A DNA stretch of 64,000 nucleotides from assembly GCF_000021965.1 (NCBI RefSeq), contig NC_011832.1, positions 1,240,001-1,304,000 on the forward strand, read 5' to 3'. This stretch comes from Methanosphaerula palustris E1-9c (lineage in GTDB: Archaea; Halobacteriota; Methanomicrobia; Methanomicrobiales; Methanospirillaceae). The notes below the pieces were generated by a model, which made no database searches, was not told where the DNA came from, and saw only the letters and a list, made by a program, of their open reading frames with translations. The position numbers were made by a program, and so were the translations under genes. The first letter of the stretch is position 1. Each line of letters opens with the position of its first letter. Shown in pieces: positions 29,412-38,927 of this stretch.

Positions 29412-29792
29412 ATGGATATCATCTACACCATCTGGCTCCAGAGCATGATGCGGTTCATCCGGTCGCAGAGCCGGATCATCGGGAGCATATCAATGCCGCT
29501 CTTCTTCCTCGGGTTCGGGCTGAACTCGGTGGTCAGCATCCCGGGTCTCGGCAAGAACTATCTCCAGTTCCTGATCCCGGGCCTGGCCGCGATGAGCGTC
29601 CTCTTCACCTCGGCCTTCTCGGGTATCCAGATCATCACGGAAAAGCAGTTCGGGTTCCTGAAAAAGACCCTTATTGCACTGGTGATAGGGCTTGCGATCA
29701 TGCTTGGCCAGACTGCCGGCGGGGCAACGACTGCGGTGACATCATCCATTTGGATAGATCAGGTGGAACATGATCCGGCGGATAAAAAATAA
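29412..29792 (+). pseudogene. Truncated ABC-2 permease (DrrB type)
   Basis: The frame of 126 residues starts like a DrrB permease (IRSQSRIIGSISMPLFFLGFGLNSV, LQFLIPGLAAMSVLFTSAFSGIQIITEKQFGFLKKT). After a short stretch resembling a later helix it ends, so about half the usual length is lost. It follows the ruined ATPase gene by 2 bases. The compare case is the intact pair at 44833-47000. Confidence 0.75.
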
Positions 29793-29850
29793 TTTTTCCC
29801 GGCTTCGCCAGAAAACATTTTAACGAGCGGGATAATCGGACAACCGGGGG

Positions 29851-30207
29851 TTATAATCCCCTGATTAATAGAGGTCTGATTGTAAACCATGTCACAAGGA
29901 CAGAGAGTATGATGGTGAACCCAATAAAACCAAAGACCAGCACTTTGCTCTCAAGAAAGACTCTGTATGCAGCCGGTGAAAGGAGTGCATTGAGCATCAG
30001 GTTTGCAAGCCAGTTCAGCACCATCCAGACCAGAAAGACAATGATCAGCGAGATGAAATTAATAACGCCCAGATCCTGGACATTTCCCTCCTTTTGTCGA
30101 TTATTTTTTTGTTTTTTCATTGATAGGATCCATTTCATCTCTTCAGATGGGATATCAGGATTCTTCAACTGGTCCGGGTGATCAGACTTCCTGTCTGTAT
30201 GCTGCAC
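29851..30207 (-). CDS. Hypothetical protein with two membrane segments
   Basis: The 118 residues have a charged N-terminal half and two hydrophobic stretches (INFISLIIVFLVWMVLNWLA and LVFGFIGFTIILSVLVTWF). No family was recognised. MKKQKNN, about 30 residues in, is a possible later start. A poly-purine stretch lies upstream. Confidence 0.45.
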   Translation of the reverse strand: MQHTDRKSDHPDQLKNPDIPSEEMKWILSMKKQKNNRQKEGNVQDLGVINFISLIIVFLVWMVLNWLANLMLNALLSPAAYRVFLESKVLVFGFIGFTIILSVLVTWFTIRPLLIRGL

Positions 30208-30351
30208 AATCTCTCATCTGCAGTCAATATGTTTAAAGAGGATCCTCATACCTATGATCCTGATCGAGCAAGGGTTTTATTATCTGACTTGCGGGAAGCC
30301 AGGGAGCCGATCACGCACTTCACCGCGCAAAAAAAACATGGGGTCTGAGCG

Positions 30352-30684
30352 CTAGATCGAACTGATCTGAGTTCCCTCGCCCAGGTACACCCTTAATCGA
30401 TTCCTGAACCTGACGGCGTCCGGTGTGTCGAACAGTAACTGAATCCGCTCCGATATACGCTGCACCCCCTCGGGTAACGACGCGCAGGGAATCGTCAACT
30501 GGAGAGAGCGATTGGAGAGGGTGAATTCCTCCCCCTCCCTGACAGCCTGAAACCGGATCGGCTTGATTAACGGTACTGCCCGCCCCTGCAGAGTGATCAC
30601 CCTGATAACCAGTGAGTATGGCTCGCAGAGGGAGATCCCCGGTTCTTTTCCTGCAGTGAATGAGCGCTTCTTTGATTCCTTCAT
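30352..30684 (-). CDS. Hypothetical protein
   Basis: The 110 residues are soluble and basic at the N-terminus, with no membrane segment or recognised motif. The middle (YSLVIRVITLQGRAVPLIKPIRF) looks like beta strands. The gene stands alone. The frame has regular codon use, which supports coding, but the function is unknown. Confidence 0.45.
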   Translation of the reverse strand: MKESKKRSFTAGKEPGISLCEPYSLVIRVITLQGRAVPLIKPIRFQAVREGEEFTLSNRSLQLTIPCASLPEGVQRISERIQLLFDTPDAVRFRNRLRVYLGEGTQISSI

Positions 30685-30874
30685 TCTTTCACCATATTCT
30701 GTTTTTAGGACAGAACAGATTTCCGTAAGAAATAGATGTGGCTGGAGGGATATACGTTCCTCTTTGATTCAGGGGCCGTGATAATGGGAATCCAATCCAC
30801 GGGTTAGATCTGAGGGGTTCTCTGTGCCAAACGTTCATTGTCCATGAATAACAACCGTTGTGGGAAGTGAACCG

Positions 30875-32038
30875 ATGAAACAGTGTCCGGGATGTGGAAC
30901 TTCGGTCCTGCCGGGGTGGTCGTTCTGCCCATCGTGCAACAGGGATCTGCGGATTCTGCCAACTGCCGATGATCCTGAGTTGCCGGCCCCGAGAACTGAG
31001 GTGGCACCGTCACATTCTGGCCGTGCGCGGCGGTGCGAAACCTGCGGGCATCTGAACCCAGAGGATGCTGATCGTTGCGAGGCCTGCGACAAGCGGTTCG
31101 TATCTCACGAATTGAGGCTGGACAGTCCTGTGGTGATCGGGATTATTTCGATCGTGATGGTCCTGCTCTTTGTCGTGTTGTCACTTCCTGGTGGTCTCTT
31201 ATCCGGACAGCAATACACCCACCAGCTCCCGCCTTCTGCCGGTATCGGGCCGCTATCGGGTGCAGGTCCCAACGCAAGCCTGACCCGGGTCACAACCCTG
31301 ACTACGTCCCTTCCATTGCCGGTCGTTTCTGCACCGGTCGTCTCCACCGTCCTCACTACAACCCTTCAGGCACCAGTTCCTGTTGCGAGTGGTGTACCTT
31401 CGATCGTTCAGCAACCCGTGGTCATCACCTCGACCGCTCCGTCTACACCGGGGAGCCAGGTACCGGTGGTTCCGGCCGGACTTCCGAATGCGAGTTCGTT
31501 TCCGGTGTCAACGGCTGGAACCCCAATTGGAGTGTCCTCCCTTTCGTCGACACCGACAGCAACCCCTTCGCTCGCCTCCACATCCAGCCAGGTTGTGACG
31601 ATCCCGGTGCCGGCAAACGGACATCTGACCGGGCAGTTAACGTGGGCCGGTACAGGGAACTATGCCAGCGACTTCTTCACTCTATCTCCTGGAGAGGTGC
31701 GGCTGACCGCCACGGCTGATACGAGTTCTGGGGTGATCGCCGAAGTTCGGGACCGGACCGGTACAGTCCTAGGCAGGGTATCGACCGGTGGTTCGCAGCA
31801 GGAATCGACGATGCTGACCATCCCGGAGAACAGCACGTATCTGATAGCCATGATTGGCGAAGGTGGTTGGACGGTGGCGGTCACCCAGGCCACGGTGAAC
31901 ACGCTGTCGCAATCGGCAGATCTCTCTATGACTACTTCTGCGACCATGACTGCAACCCAGGGAACGGGGACCTCTACCCAGCAGGGTGTTGTCACCCCGC
32001 AGGTACCACCCACCCATGCTTCGCTGCCGGTCAGTTAA
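30875..32038 (+). CDS. Double zinc-ribbon membrane-anchored protein with Ser/Thr/Pro-rich linker
   Basis: I chose ATG 30875 (MKQCPGCGTS); a GTG at 30860 would add five residues. Two zinc ribbons come first (CPGCG...CPSC at about 4-23, CETCG...CEACDK at about 52-72). A membrane segment follows (VIGIISIVMVLLFVVLSL, about 87-104). A long Ser/Thr/Pro/Val-rich stretch then leads to a C-terminal domain (about 250-340) that resembles bacterial pre-peptidase-type beta domains (GQLTWAGTGNYASDFFTLSPGEV, TYLIAMIGEGGW). It probably faces outward from the membrane. The function is unknown. A similar layout occurs at 58809. Confidence 0.7.
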   Translation: MKQCPGCGTSVLPGWSFCPSCNRDLRILPTADDPELPAPRTEVAPSHSGRARRCETCGHLNPEDADRCEACDKRFVSHELRLDSPVVIGIISIVMVLLFVVLSLPGGLLSGQQYTHQLPPSAGIGPLSGAGPNASLTRVTTLTTSLPLPVVSAPVVSTVLTTTLQAPVPVASGVPSIVQQPVVITSTAPSTPGSQVPVVPAGLPNASSFPVSTAGTPIGVSSLSSTPTATPSLASTSSQVVTIPVPANGHLTGQLTWAGTGNYASDFFTLSPGEVRLTATADTSSGVIAEVRDRTGTVLGRVSTGGSQQESTMLTIPENSTYLIAMIGEGGWTVAVTQATVNTLSQSADLSMTTSATMTATQGTGTSTQQGVVTPQVPPTHASLPVS

Positions 32039-32127
32039 GGGATGATCATTCCTGATGGGGCGATGGTTTTGGATCCTGGGCTACCGTCTGGCAAACCATT
32101 ATCGTCCCAGCACCGTATTCACACTTT

Positions 32128-32475
32128 ATGAACAACTGGAAGTCTGTTGCTGCAGTCCTCCTCGGGCTGCTCTTCCTGGTCACAATCTGTGCAGCAGAAG
32201 ATGATCAGTTCACTCCAAACTCAACACCTGCCTCGGTGAATCAAACCCTTCATTCCATGCGTTCTGATAATCTGACGAACTTCAGTGGAACCACAGAACC
32301 CGTGATTACGCTCGTTCTGCTCCAGAGCAACAACACGAAGATGCCGGGCCCCCGGGACATGGCTTTTGGGCCGACCTCGATCTCGATCAAGACTACTCCA
32401 TCCTCGCTGATTGTTATCTCGCTGCTGGCAGTAGCCGCACTCGCAGGACTTATTCTCTTCAGGAGGCGTTGGTGA
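32128..32475 (+). CDS. Small secreted or surface-anchored hypothetical protein
   Basis: The 115 residues start with a signal-peptide-like segment (WKSVAAVLLGLLFLVTICAAED). They end with a hydrophobic segment and basic tail (LIVISLLAVAALAGLILFRRRW), as in archaeal cell-surface proteins with a C-terminal sorting or anchor signal. The part between is Ser/Thr/Asn-rich and may be glycosylated. No family was recognised. Confidence 0.6.
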   Translation: MNNWKSVAAVLLGLLFLVTICAAEDDQFTPNSTPASVNQTLHSMRSDNLTNFSGTTEPVITLVLLQSNNTKMPGPRDMAFGPTSISIKTTPSSLIVISLLAVAALAGLILFRRRW

Positions 32476-32560
32476 ATAGATCGGATTGGATCGGTTTCAT
32501 CACTCTGGATCAAGGGATCGGTTCCTTACCAGATCCTCTATCTGTGAGGAGAGTCCAGTG

Positions 32561-33211
32561 ATGGGTATGATGGAAGAGAGCAGTGGCAGAGGTACCACTC
32601 GGCGAGCGGGCCCTCGGGAACAGGAGAACGTTGCCATCTTTGGATCACTCAGAACTATCCACAATGATCTGACCAGTATCCCGGCTGACATTATCGCTGT
32701 CAGGGAATGGACACGTTTCCGATGCAGGTTTGGCTGTGCAGCATATGGCACACACTTCTGTTGCCCCCCCTTTGTCCCTTCGACTGAAGAGACCAGAACG
32801 ATGATCGCTGAGTATCATTCTGCGGTGCTGGCCCGGTTCGACACCGCGACCTTTCCATCCGGACCGGACGGCCTTCCCCCATCGAGAGGGGAGATTCTCC
32901 GGACTGTCCAACAGACGATCGCCGATCTGGAGAGGGCCGCTTTCCTCGCCGGGTACTATCGTGCGTTTGGGATGGGTGCCTCCCCGTGTGCTCTCTGCTC
33001 GACCTGCGTGGCGCAGGAGATGCTGGATGCCGGTACCACTCCTACGCCTGCTGATGCAGTCAGATGCCGGCAGAAGAAGGTGATGCGTCCTTCGATGGAA
33101 GCTCTTGGGATCGATGTCTTTGAGACAGTCAAAAATGCTGGACATTCGATTGAGGTGCTCACTGGACGGGATGATCCTCCCATCTACTTCGGGTTGGTCC
33201 TCCTCGATTGA
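32561..33211 (+). CDS. DUF2284-type predicted metal-binding protein
   Basis: I chose ATG 32561 because GAGGAG lies just upstream; the frame is open from 32486. The 216 residues hold the cysteine pattern of DUF2284 proteins: RCRFGCAAYGTHFCCPP in the first third and GASPCALCSTCVAQE in the last third, probably for a metal or an iron-sulfur cluster. The function is unknown. The gene stands alone. Confidence 0.8.
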   Translation: MGMMEESSGRGTTRRAGPREQENVAIFGSLRTIHNDLTSIPADIIAVREWTRFRCRFGCAAYGTHFCCPPFVPSTEETRTMIAEYHSAVLARFDTATFPSGPDGLPPSRGEILRTVQQTIADLERAAFLAGYYRAFGMGASPCALCSTCVAQEMLDAGTTPTPADAVRCRQKKVMRPSMEALGIDVFETVKNAGHSIEVLTGRDDPPIYFGLVLLD

Positions 33212-33382
33212 AAGGGTATGGATTCATCAGATAGTCGATCAGATCCCTCATACAATTTTCACCTCGAGGTCGTAGAGGGCAGCGAAGATACCTGTTTTTT
33301 CTCTTCAGTCCTCTCTTTCACCATCAGATGCATGGTCACTATCCTAAGTATTATCAGTTCCATCTGCGAATGTGTAAGATAG

Positions 33383-33931
33383 TTGACAGATCAACTTGAT
33401 TTGGGAGATATTCATCTCATCAGAAAACTGGCCTACCTGTACTGGTTCAAGCGACGATTTATGGCAAAAGAGTTGACGTTGTACGGGCTGAGCCCCGGGC
33501 ATCACCCCTTTCTCATGGTACTGTACCACATGGATGGTGTTCGCCTTGAGGAACTGGCACGAGTGCTTCGTGTCGATAAGGCTGTATCCACCCGCATGGT
33601 CAGGGGGCTGATCGAGGAAGGCTTTGCATACCGGGAGAGAGATCGCACGGATAAACGTGCCTATCGCGTTTTTCTGACTGAAAAAGGTCGAGCGCTTCAT
33701 CCCAAAATTGTCGAGATGATCGATATCCTGACTGAGGTGTACCTGGATGGGTTTTCAGATGAAGAACGGATCCTGCTTGTGCAGATGTTCGATCGTATGG
33801 TGAAGAATGTGGAACGGGCGGAATGCGACCTGAATGAAAGGAATCAAAAGATTATGAGTAAGAGTAGTAAGGATGCCGGGGAGGATCTGACGGAAGAGCC
33901 CGGGTCAAAGAAGGAGGAGGATGGAGTATGA
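33383..33931 (+). CDS. MarR-family regulator of the adjacent MFS pump
   Basis: The 182 residues hold a MarR winged helix (VRLEELARVLRVDKAVSTRMVRGLIEEGFAYRERDRTDKRAYRVFLTEKG). An in-frame TAG lies just before TTG 33383, so the start is TTG 33383, TTG 33401 or later. The inverted repeat AGTTGA-CAGA-TCAACT (33381-33396) overlaps the first candidate and may be its own operator. The last 30 residues are Lys/Glu/Ser-rich. It overlaps the MFS gene by 4 bases. Confidence 0.85.
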   Translation: MTDQLDLGDIHLIRKLAYLYWFKRRFMAKELTLYGLSPGHHPFLMVLYHMDGVRLEELARVLRVDKAVSTRMVRGLIEEGFAYRERDRTDKRAYRVFLTEKGRALHPKIVEMIDILTEVYLDGFSDEERILLVQMFDRMVKNVERAECDLNERNQKIMSKSSKDAGEDLTEEPGSKKEEDGV

Positions 33932-35391
33932 ACCGCCTTTCTGATAATACCAGTGATGAAAAGTACAAACGGGTCGCTCTGGCCATTGCCGCCCTCGGCA
34001 CACTGGTCGGGGTGCTGAACGGTTCGACCCTGATCATTGCACTGCCGACGATCATGGTGCAGCTGCATACCACCCTGTTCGGCGTGATGTGGGCGCTGAT
34101 CGTGTACATGCTGATCACCACTATCCTGGCCCCGGCCTGGGGTCGGCTGGCCGATATCTATGGCAGAAAACGGCTCTATGTCTGGGGGCTCGTCACCTTC
34201 ACCATCGGTTCGATCCTCTGTGGCTTTTCAGCCGACATCGGGCAGCTGATCGGATTTCGAGTTATTCAGGCGATCGGGGGATCGCTGCTGGTTGCGAACG
34301 GGACGAGCATCGTCGCTGATGCCTACCCGCGTGGGGAGTTGGGCCGGGCGATGGGTGTCCTCTCGATGATCATGGCGGCCGCGTTCGTCGCAGGACCGAT
34401 CCTCGGCGGAGTTCTGACCGTGATCGACTGGCGGCTGAACTTCTTCTTCAACGTCCCGTTCGGGATCGCGGCGATCATATGGGCACAATGGAAACTGAAA
34501 GATATCGTTGCCCTCGATCGACACAAGCATTTCGACCTGCTGGGCATGGTCTACTTCACGGTTTCAGTGATCGCCCTGATGGTCTATGTCGGTGCAGGGT
34601 TCATCGTCGGCCTTCTCTCGCCGGCGATGCTGGCGACGCTCGTTGTGGGTCTGATCAGCACCTGGGCCTTCATCAGGCAGGAGCAGAAGAGTCAGTCCCC
34701 TCTGATCGACTTATCGCTCTTCAAGATTAAGATCTTCACCTACGGGCAGGTCAGCGCACTGCTGAATTCGATCGCCAGGGGTGCCGTGATGATCCTGCTG
34801 ATCCTCTTCTTCCAGGGGGTCAAGGGTGAGGATCCGTTCACAGCATCGATCATGATCGCCCCGCTTGCCATTGCACTGACGATCAGCGGTCCGATCGGTG
34901 GGAGGCTCGCCGATAGATATGGCTCACGGTTGATCGCCACTGTTGGTCTGATCTTATCGCTGGTCGGACTGTTCGGCCTTGCTCTGATGCATTATGATAC
35001 ACCCTATTGGTACCTGGCTGTCTGCCTCTTCATCAACGGGTTCGGGTCCGGGCTCTTTCAGCCGCCGAATACCAGTGCGATCATGTCATCGGTTCCACCT
35101 GACCGGCGAGGAGTCACCTCCTCGATCAGGGCGTTCTTCGGGAACATGGGTATGATGGTCTCAATGTCGTTTGCGACACCGATCCTGCTCGGCACCATCT
35201 CAATGGACGAGATGATGCAGATGTTCGTGGTCGGCGGGTCCAGTATCCCGGTCGCGGTCCAGCAGACCTTCACCGGCGGGATCACCATGGCCTTTCTGCT
35301 CGCGTCCCTGATCACCGTACCGGCGATCATCGTATCGGCACTCAGAGGGAAGGACGATCTCCATCATCTGCATAGCATACCTGCAGAGTAG
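33928..35391 (+). CDS. MFS drug efflux transporter, DHA2 family
   Basis: The 487 residues have about 14 membrane segments and the usual marks: LNGSTLIIALPTIMVQL in helix 1, WGRLADIYGRKRLYVWG after helix 2, and GGSLLVANGTSIVADAYPRGELGRAMG. It should be a proton-driven multidrug exporter. The 4-base overlap with the MarR gene shows one transcript and suggests control by that regulator. The protein is close in type to those at 22168 and 51897. Confidence 0.9.
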   Translation: MNRLSDNTSDEKYKRVALAIAALGTLVGVLNGSTLIIALPTIMVQLHTTLFGVMWALIVYMLITTILAPAWGRLADIYGRKRLYVWGLVTFTIGSILCGFSADIGQLIGFRVIQAIGGSLLVANGTSIVADAYPRGELGRAMGVLSMIMAAAFVAGPILGGVLTVIDWRLNFFFNVPFGIAAIIWAQWKLKDIVALDRHKHFDLLGMVYFTVSVIALMVYVGAGFIVGLLSPAMLATLVVGLISTWAFIRQEQKSQSPLIDLSLFKIKIFTYGQVSALLNSIARGAVMILLILFFQGVKGEDPFTASIMIAPLAIALTISGPIGGRLADRYGSRLIATVGLILSLVGLFGLALMHYDTPYWYLAVCLFINGFGSGLFQPPNTSAIMSSVPPDRRGVTSSIRAFFGNMGMMVSMSFATPILLGTISMDEMMQMFVVGGSSIPVAVQQTFTGGITMAFLLASLITVPAIIVSALRGKDDLHHLHSIPAE

Positions 35392-35527
35392 ATCGATGGG
35401 TGATCCCACACAGAAGAACAGATTCACTCGGCCGGGGCAGAGATCCTGGTGCAGGTGATCATCCTTTTTTGACGGTCGTTCACCGCAAGTGATTTATCCG
35501 AGTTGAGCACTTCGAAACGATACATAT

Positions 35528-36640
35528 ATGGCCGGCATATCCCATCCAGGGGCGTATATCTACGTCTGTACCAGGCTGCAGATCCGCAAGGGAAGGTTGA
35601 TTCCCGAAGATCAGTACGAGCGGATGCTTCAGATGTCGTCTTCGCAGATCATCAGAATGATCGGGGAGGGGAACTACCGGGCACAGGTACTCCAATTCCC
35701 TGGGGGGGCCCTGAATGCAAATCAGATCGAACAGGCCCTTACCGATAACCTTGCCCTGTCGTTTCAGAAGGTGCTGGATCTCGCTCCCGGAATGCTCGGT
35801 CTGCTCACCTCGCGATATCTGGCTCGATGGGATATCGTCAACGTGATGCTGGTTCTCCATGGTAAAGAGCACAGGATCTCAGATCAGCGGATTCTGAGCG
35901 AGTTGATCCCTGCCGGGGAATTGGATCGGTCATTTCTTGAATCCCTGATCGGTCAGGAGTCAATAGATCGGATCGTGCCGATGCTTGAGGATTGGGAACT
36001 CTACCCTGTGCTTTCTCAGTGGTACATGCAGAAGGAGGGAGCCGGCAGGTTTGCCCGGCTCGAAAATCGACTGTACAAACAGTATTATGTCAATCTCCTT
36101 CATGCACTGCGAAACGATCCTCAAACAGATTATGTCTTCACCCGGTACATCCGGCTGGAGATCGATCTTGTCAATCTTAGGAACATCTTTCGGCTCAGGA
36201 GCGGCGGAGTCACCCATGATCTCGATCACTACCTGATTCCTGGTGGGACCGTAGACCTTACAACCTTGAACACCCTGTACGGTATCGAGGAGAAGGGTGC
36301 GTTCGTCGAAGAGATCCGGAGAACCGGTATCTTTCCGCTCATCATCAGGGGGTTACAGGAGATAAATCGTGAAAAAACAGTCGATTCAGAGATGGTTGGG
36401 GAGATGCTCTGGCTCCGCTGGCAGCAGCGGAGGACCCCAATTCATGAGGTCGAGATGGCCGTGACCCGGGCCCGGTTGGATCAGATGGATCGTCTTGCGA
36501 TCCGTCACCCCTTCTCCGTCCTTCCGGTGCTCTCGTACCTGGAACGGAAGAAGTATGAGGTATTTAATCTGCGAGCGATCATCAGGGGGAAGGAATACCG
36601 TCTCCAGAACGACCTGATCCGTCGGTATTTGGTGATATGA
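35528..36640 (+). CDS. atpC: A/V-type ATP synthase subunit C-like protein
   Basis: The 370 residues match the V-type ATPase subunit C/d family: YIYVCTRLQIRKGRLIPEDQYERML at the start, LGLLTSRYLARWDIVNVMLVLHGK in the middle, DYVFTRYIRLEIDLVNLRNIFRLR later, and the end YEVFNLRAIIRGKEYRL. The repeated W-D/N-NI pattern is typical. Subunit C links the membrane rotor to the central stalk. Only subunit D follows (16-base gap); no A, B, E, F, K or I gene is near. This is either a spare copy or a split operon. Confidence 0.87.
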   Translation: MAGISHPGAYIYVCTRLQIRKGRLIPEDQYERMLQMSSSQIIRMIGEGNYRAQVLQFPGGALNANQIEQALTDNLALSFQKVLDLAPGMLGLLTSRYLARWDIVNVMLVLHGKEHRISDQRILSELIPAGELDRSFLESLIGQESIDRIVPMLEDWELYPVLSQWYMQKEGAGRFARLENRLYKQYYVNLLHALRNDPQTDYVFTRYIRLEIDLVNLRNIFRLRSGGVTHDLDHYLIPGGTVDLTTLNTLYGIEEKGAFVEEIRRTGIFPLIIRGLQEINREKTVDSEMVGEMLWLRWQQRRTPIHEVEMAVTRARLDQMDRLAIRHPFSVLPVLSYLERKKYEVFNLRAIIRGKEYRLQNDLIRRYLVI

Positions 36641-36656
36641 TGCCCAAGGAGGAGCG

Positions 36657-37301
36657 ATGAGAACTGCTGATATCAAACCAACCAGATCGGAACTTCTCGC
36701 GGTCAAGCGACGGATCCGGTTATCAGATCGGGCACACTCCCTGCTGAAGAGAAAACGGGATGGATTGATGCTGGAATTGATGCGGGTGATTGGAGAACTG
36801 AAACAGGTACAGCACGAACTTGCCGCACGATATGATGCTTCACAGCAACTGATCGCTGTCGCGTACATGATGGAAGGAGCGATCGGAGTGGCGATCGCTG
36901 CAGAGTCGATCGAGCAGATTCCAACGATCGAGCGGGGTTTGAAGCATCTTCTTGGCGTGGGGGTGCCGGTTTTTCATGAGCAGGGGGTGAAGAAGAATCT
37001 CGACGAGCGTGGGTACTGCATCCTCGGAACAGATTCGGTGATCGATGATGTGGCTGGAGCCTTCGAGGATCTGCTCGACGTCGTGATTCGTGCAGCAGGT
37101 CTTCAGACCGAACTCCGATTGATCCTCGCCGAGTTCGTCCGCACCCGCCGCCGGGTCAGGGCCCTTGAGTACCGGGTGATCCCGGACCTGATCGAGGAGC
37201 GAAACTATATCCAGTTGAGGCGGGACGAGATGGACCGGGAGGAGGCATCACGCCTTTTTCATATTAAGAAGGTCAAGATCGGTCGGAATCCTGTCAAATG
37301 A
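36657..37301 (+). CDS. atpD: A/V-type ATP synthase subunit D
   Basis: The 214 residues match subunit D of the archaeal ATP synthase, the coiled-coil central stalk: KPTRSELLAVKRRIRLSDRAHSLLKRKRDGL at the start and RRVRALEYRVIPDLIEERNYIQLRRDEMDREE near the end. GGAG lies upstream. It forms a two-gene unit with the subunit C-like gene. Its last 54 bases overlap the convergent thiD gene. Confidence 0.92.
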   Translation: MRTADIKPTRSELLAVKRRIRLSDRAHSLLKRKRDGLMLELMRVIGELKQVQHELAARYDASQQLIAVAYMMEGAIGVAIAAESIEQIPTIERGLKHLLGVGVPVFHEQGVKKNLDERGYCILGTDSVIDDVAGAFEDLLDVVIRAAGLQTELRLILAEFVRTRRRVRALEYRVIPDLIEERNYIQLRRDEMDREEASRLFHIKKVKIGRNPVK

Positions 37302-38090
37302 TGAGATCTGAAGGGGGTCGACCATCCGCATCCCACTCCGGCCGACCGGTTCGGTGGAGACGGCCCGACTGATCAGACATTTTGCCTCTTGTGCAGCGGT
37401 GGGAAGCGGATACCCCCGAGCGAGGAGAGCGGTCAGTGCTGCTGAGAAGCAGCAACCAGTACCATGTACTGGATAGGGCCTCCGGAATGATGAGAGGGGG
37501 ATGACGGTGCTGGCTGTGATCAGCAGATCGGTGGCTCTGGCACCTGCTCGATGACCCCCCTTGATGATCACCGCCGCTGCACCGAGATCCAGCAGAACCT
37601 TCCCTGCCCGGATCACCTCATCGTCTGAACAGAGCGGGCTGAGTCCAGAGAGCACCTCTGTCTCGGGGAGATTCGGTGTGATCACGGTCGCCCGTGGTAA
37701 AAGACGCTCTTTCAGCAGTTCTATCGCCTCTTCTGCGAGGAGCCGGTGACCGCTGGAGGAGACCAGCACCGGGTCGACGACGAGGGGAACGCCCTCTGGG
37801 AGGAGATCGGTGATGGTATCGATCACCGATCCGTCACCGAGCATTCCTGTCTTGAACGCTCCTATGTGAAACTCTTCGAGCAGAACCTTGAGTTGGGTCG
37901 CCACGATAGGTGCGGGTTGAACCCAGGTACTGTCGACCCTCTCTGGGGTCTGGGCTGTCAGCGCTGTGATCACTGAAAGACCCCACACTCCCATGGCAGC
38001 GAAGGTCGACAGGTCGGCCTGGATCCCTGCTCCCCCGGTCGGGTCCGATCCAGCGATCGTGCAGGCACAGACGGTTTGAGATCTCTGCAT
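37248..38090 (-). CDS. thiD: Hydroxymethylpyrimidine (phosphate) kinase ThiD
   Basis: I chose ATG 38090 ([22 protein letters not shown]) since the longer frame upstream has no family similarity. The 280 residues show the ribokinase-like ThiD pattern: [60 protein letters not shown] and [12 protein letters not shown], with the catalytic loop in GTGC. It phosphorylates HMP and HMP-P for thiamine. The ThiN domain usual in archaeal fusions is absent, while a separate ThiN lies at 14370. Confidence 0.9.
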   Translation of the reverse strand: MQRSQTVCACTIAGSDPTGGAGIQADLSTFAAMGVWGLSVITALTAQTPERVDSTWVQPAPIVATQLKVLLEEFHIGAFKTGMLGDGSVIDTITDLLPEGVPLVVDPVLVSSSGHRLLAEEAIELLKERLLPRATVITPNLPETEVLSGLSPLCSDDEVIRAGKVLLDLGAAAVIIKGGHRAGARATDLLITASTVIPLSSFRRPYPVHGTGCCFSAALTALLARGYPLPTAAQEAKCLISRAVSTEPVGRSGMRMVDPLQISSFDRIPTDLDLLNMKKA

Positions 38091-38217
38091 CCAGAGAGGA
38101 TGGTGTCTGTGGTGTCTTGAAGGTATGTATATCCCGTAACCGGAACGAATCCAGGGATTATCTGGGGGACACTGAATCCATACGTTCATATACGGCCACC
38201 CGAATATCTGCTGTTGC

Positions 38218-38904
38218 ATGGATCTCACCTACCTGGTTGTTCTTGGCTTTGCCCCCGCGCTCTTCTGGGTCTGGTTTTTTTATATGCGGGATCGGTGCAG
38301 GTCCGAATCGCCGACCTGGATGCTCTGGCTCTTCATCCTCGGGATGGTGGCGATACCACCAGTTGCCCTGATAGAGGGGGCTTTTGATCCCCTTGTTCAT
38401 TCTACCGTGTTCATCAGTGTCATAGTGGCCCCGATCGTTGAGGAACTGGCCAAGTTCTTGGTGGTGTACCTGACAGTTTATAGAAATCATGCCCTCACCG
38501 ATCCAATGGATGGGATCATATACTCAACGACGGCCGCACTTGGATTTGCAGCCCTTGAGAACTTCTTCTATGTCTTCGGTGCATATCAGGAACTGCTGGT
38601 TCTGCCGTTCGAGTTGAGCATCGTTCGAGCGCTTCTTTCAGTACCTGCCCACGCCCTGAACTCAAGTATGTGGGGGTATTCACTTGGTCAGGCAGTGGTA
38701 GTGCCACACGAGGCGAAGAGGCCGATCATCCTGCAGGGACTCCTGGTTGCGATGTTCTTTCATGCTCTCTTCAACCTGTTACTCACCTTTAATGAACCCG
38801 GGTTTGCCGTGACAGCGCTGGTTCTCGTTCCATTGATGTGGCTGATCGTCAGCAAACGGATCAATGCAATGCTGGTTCGAAAATTCTGTGTCCTCAGACG
38901 ATGA
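38218..38904 (+). CDS. PrsW-family membrane protease-like protein
   Basis: The 228 residues have about seven membrane segments. They carry the PrsW/CPBP-type motifs APIVEELAKFLVVY, GFAALENFFY, HALNSSMWGYSLG and FHALFNLLLTF, whose Glu and His residues form the presumed active site. PrsW of Bacillus cuts an anti-sigma factor in the membrane; the archaeal substrate is unknown. The gene is divergent from thiD and faces the ABC permease gene. Confidence 0.87.
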   Translation: MDLTYLVVLGFAPALFWVWFFYMRDRCRSESPTWMLWLFILGMVAIPPVALIEGAFDPLVHSTVFISVIVAPIVEELAKFLVVYLTVYRNHALTDPMDGIIYSTTAALGFAALENFFYVFGAYQELLVLPFELSIVRALLSVPAHALNSSMWGYSLGQAVVVPHEAKRPIILQGLLVAMFFHALFNLLLTFNEPGFAVTALVLVPLMWLIVSKRINAMLVRKFCVLRR

Positions 38905-38927
38905 GGAAAAAAAGGGTGAAGCCGACG

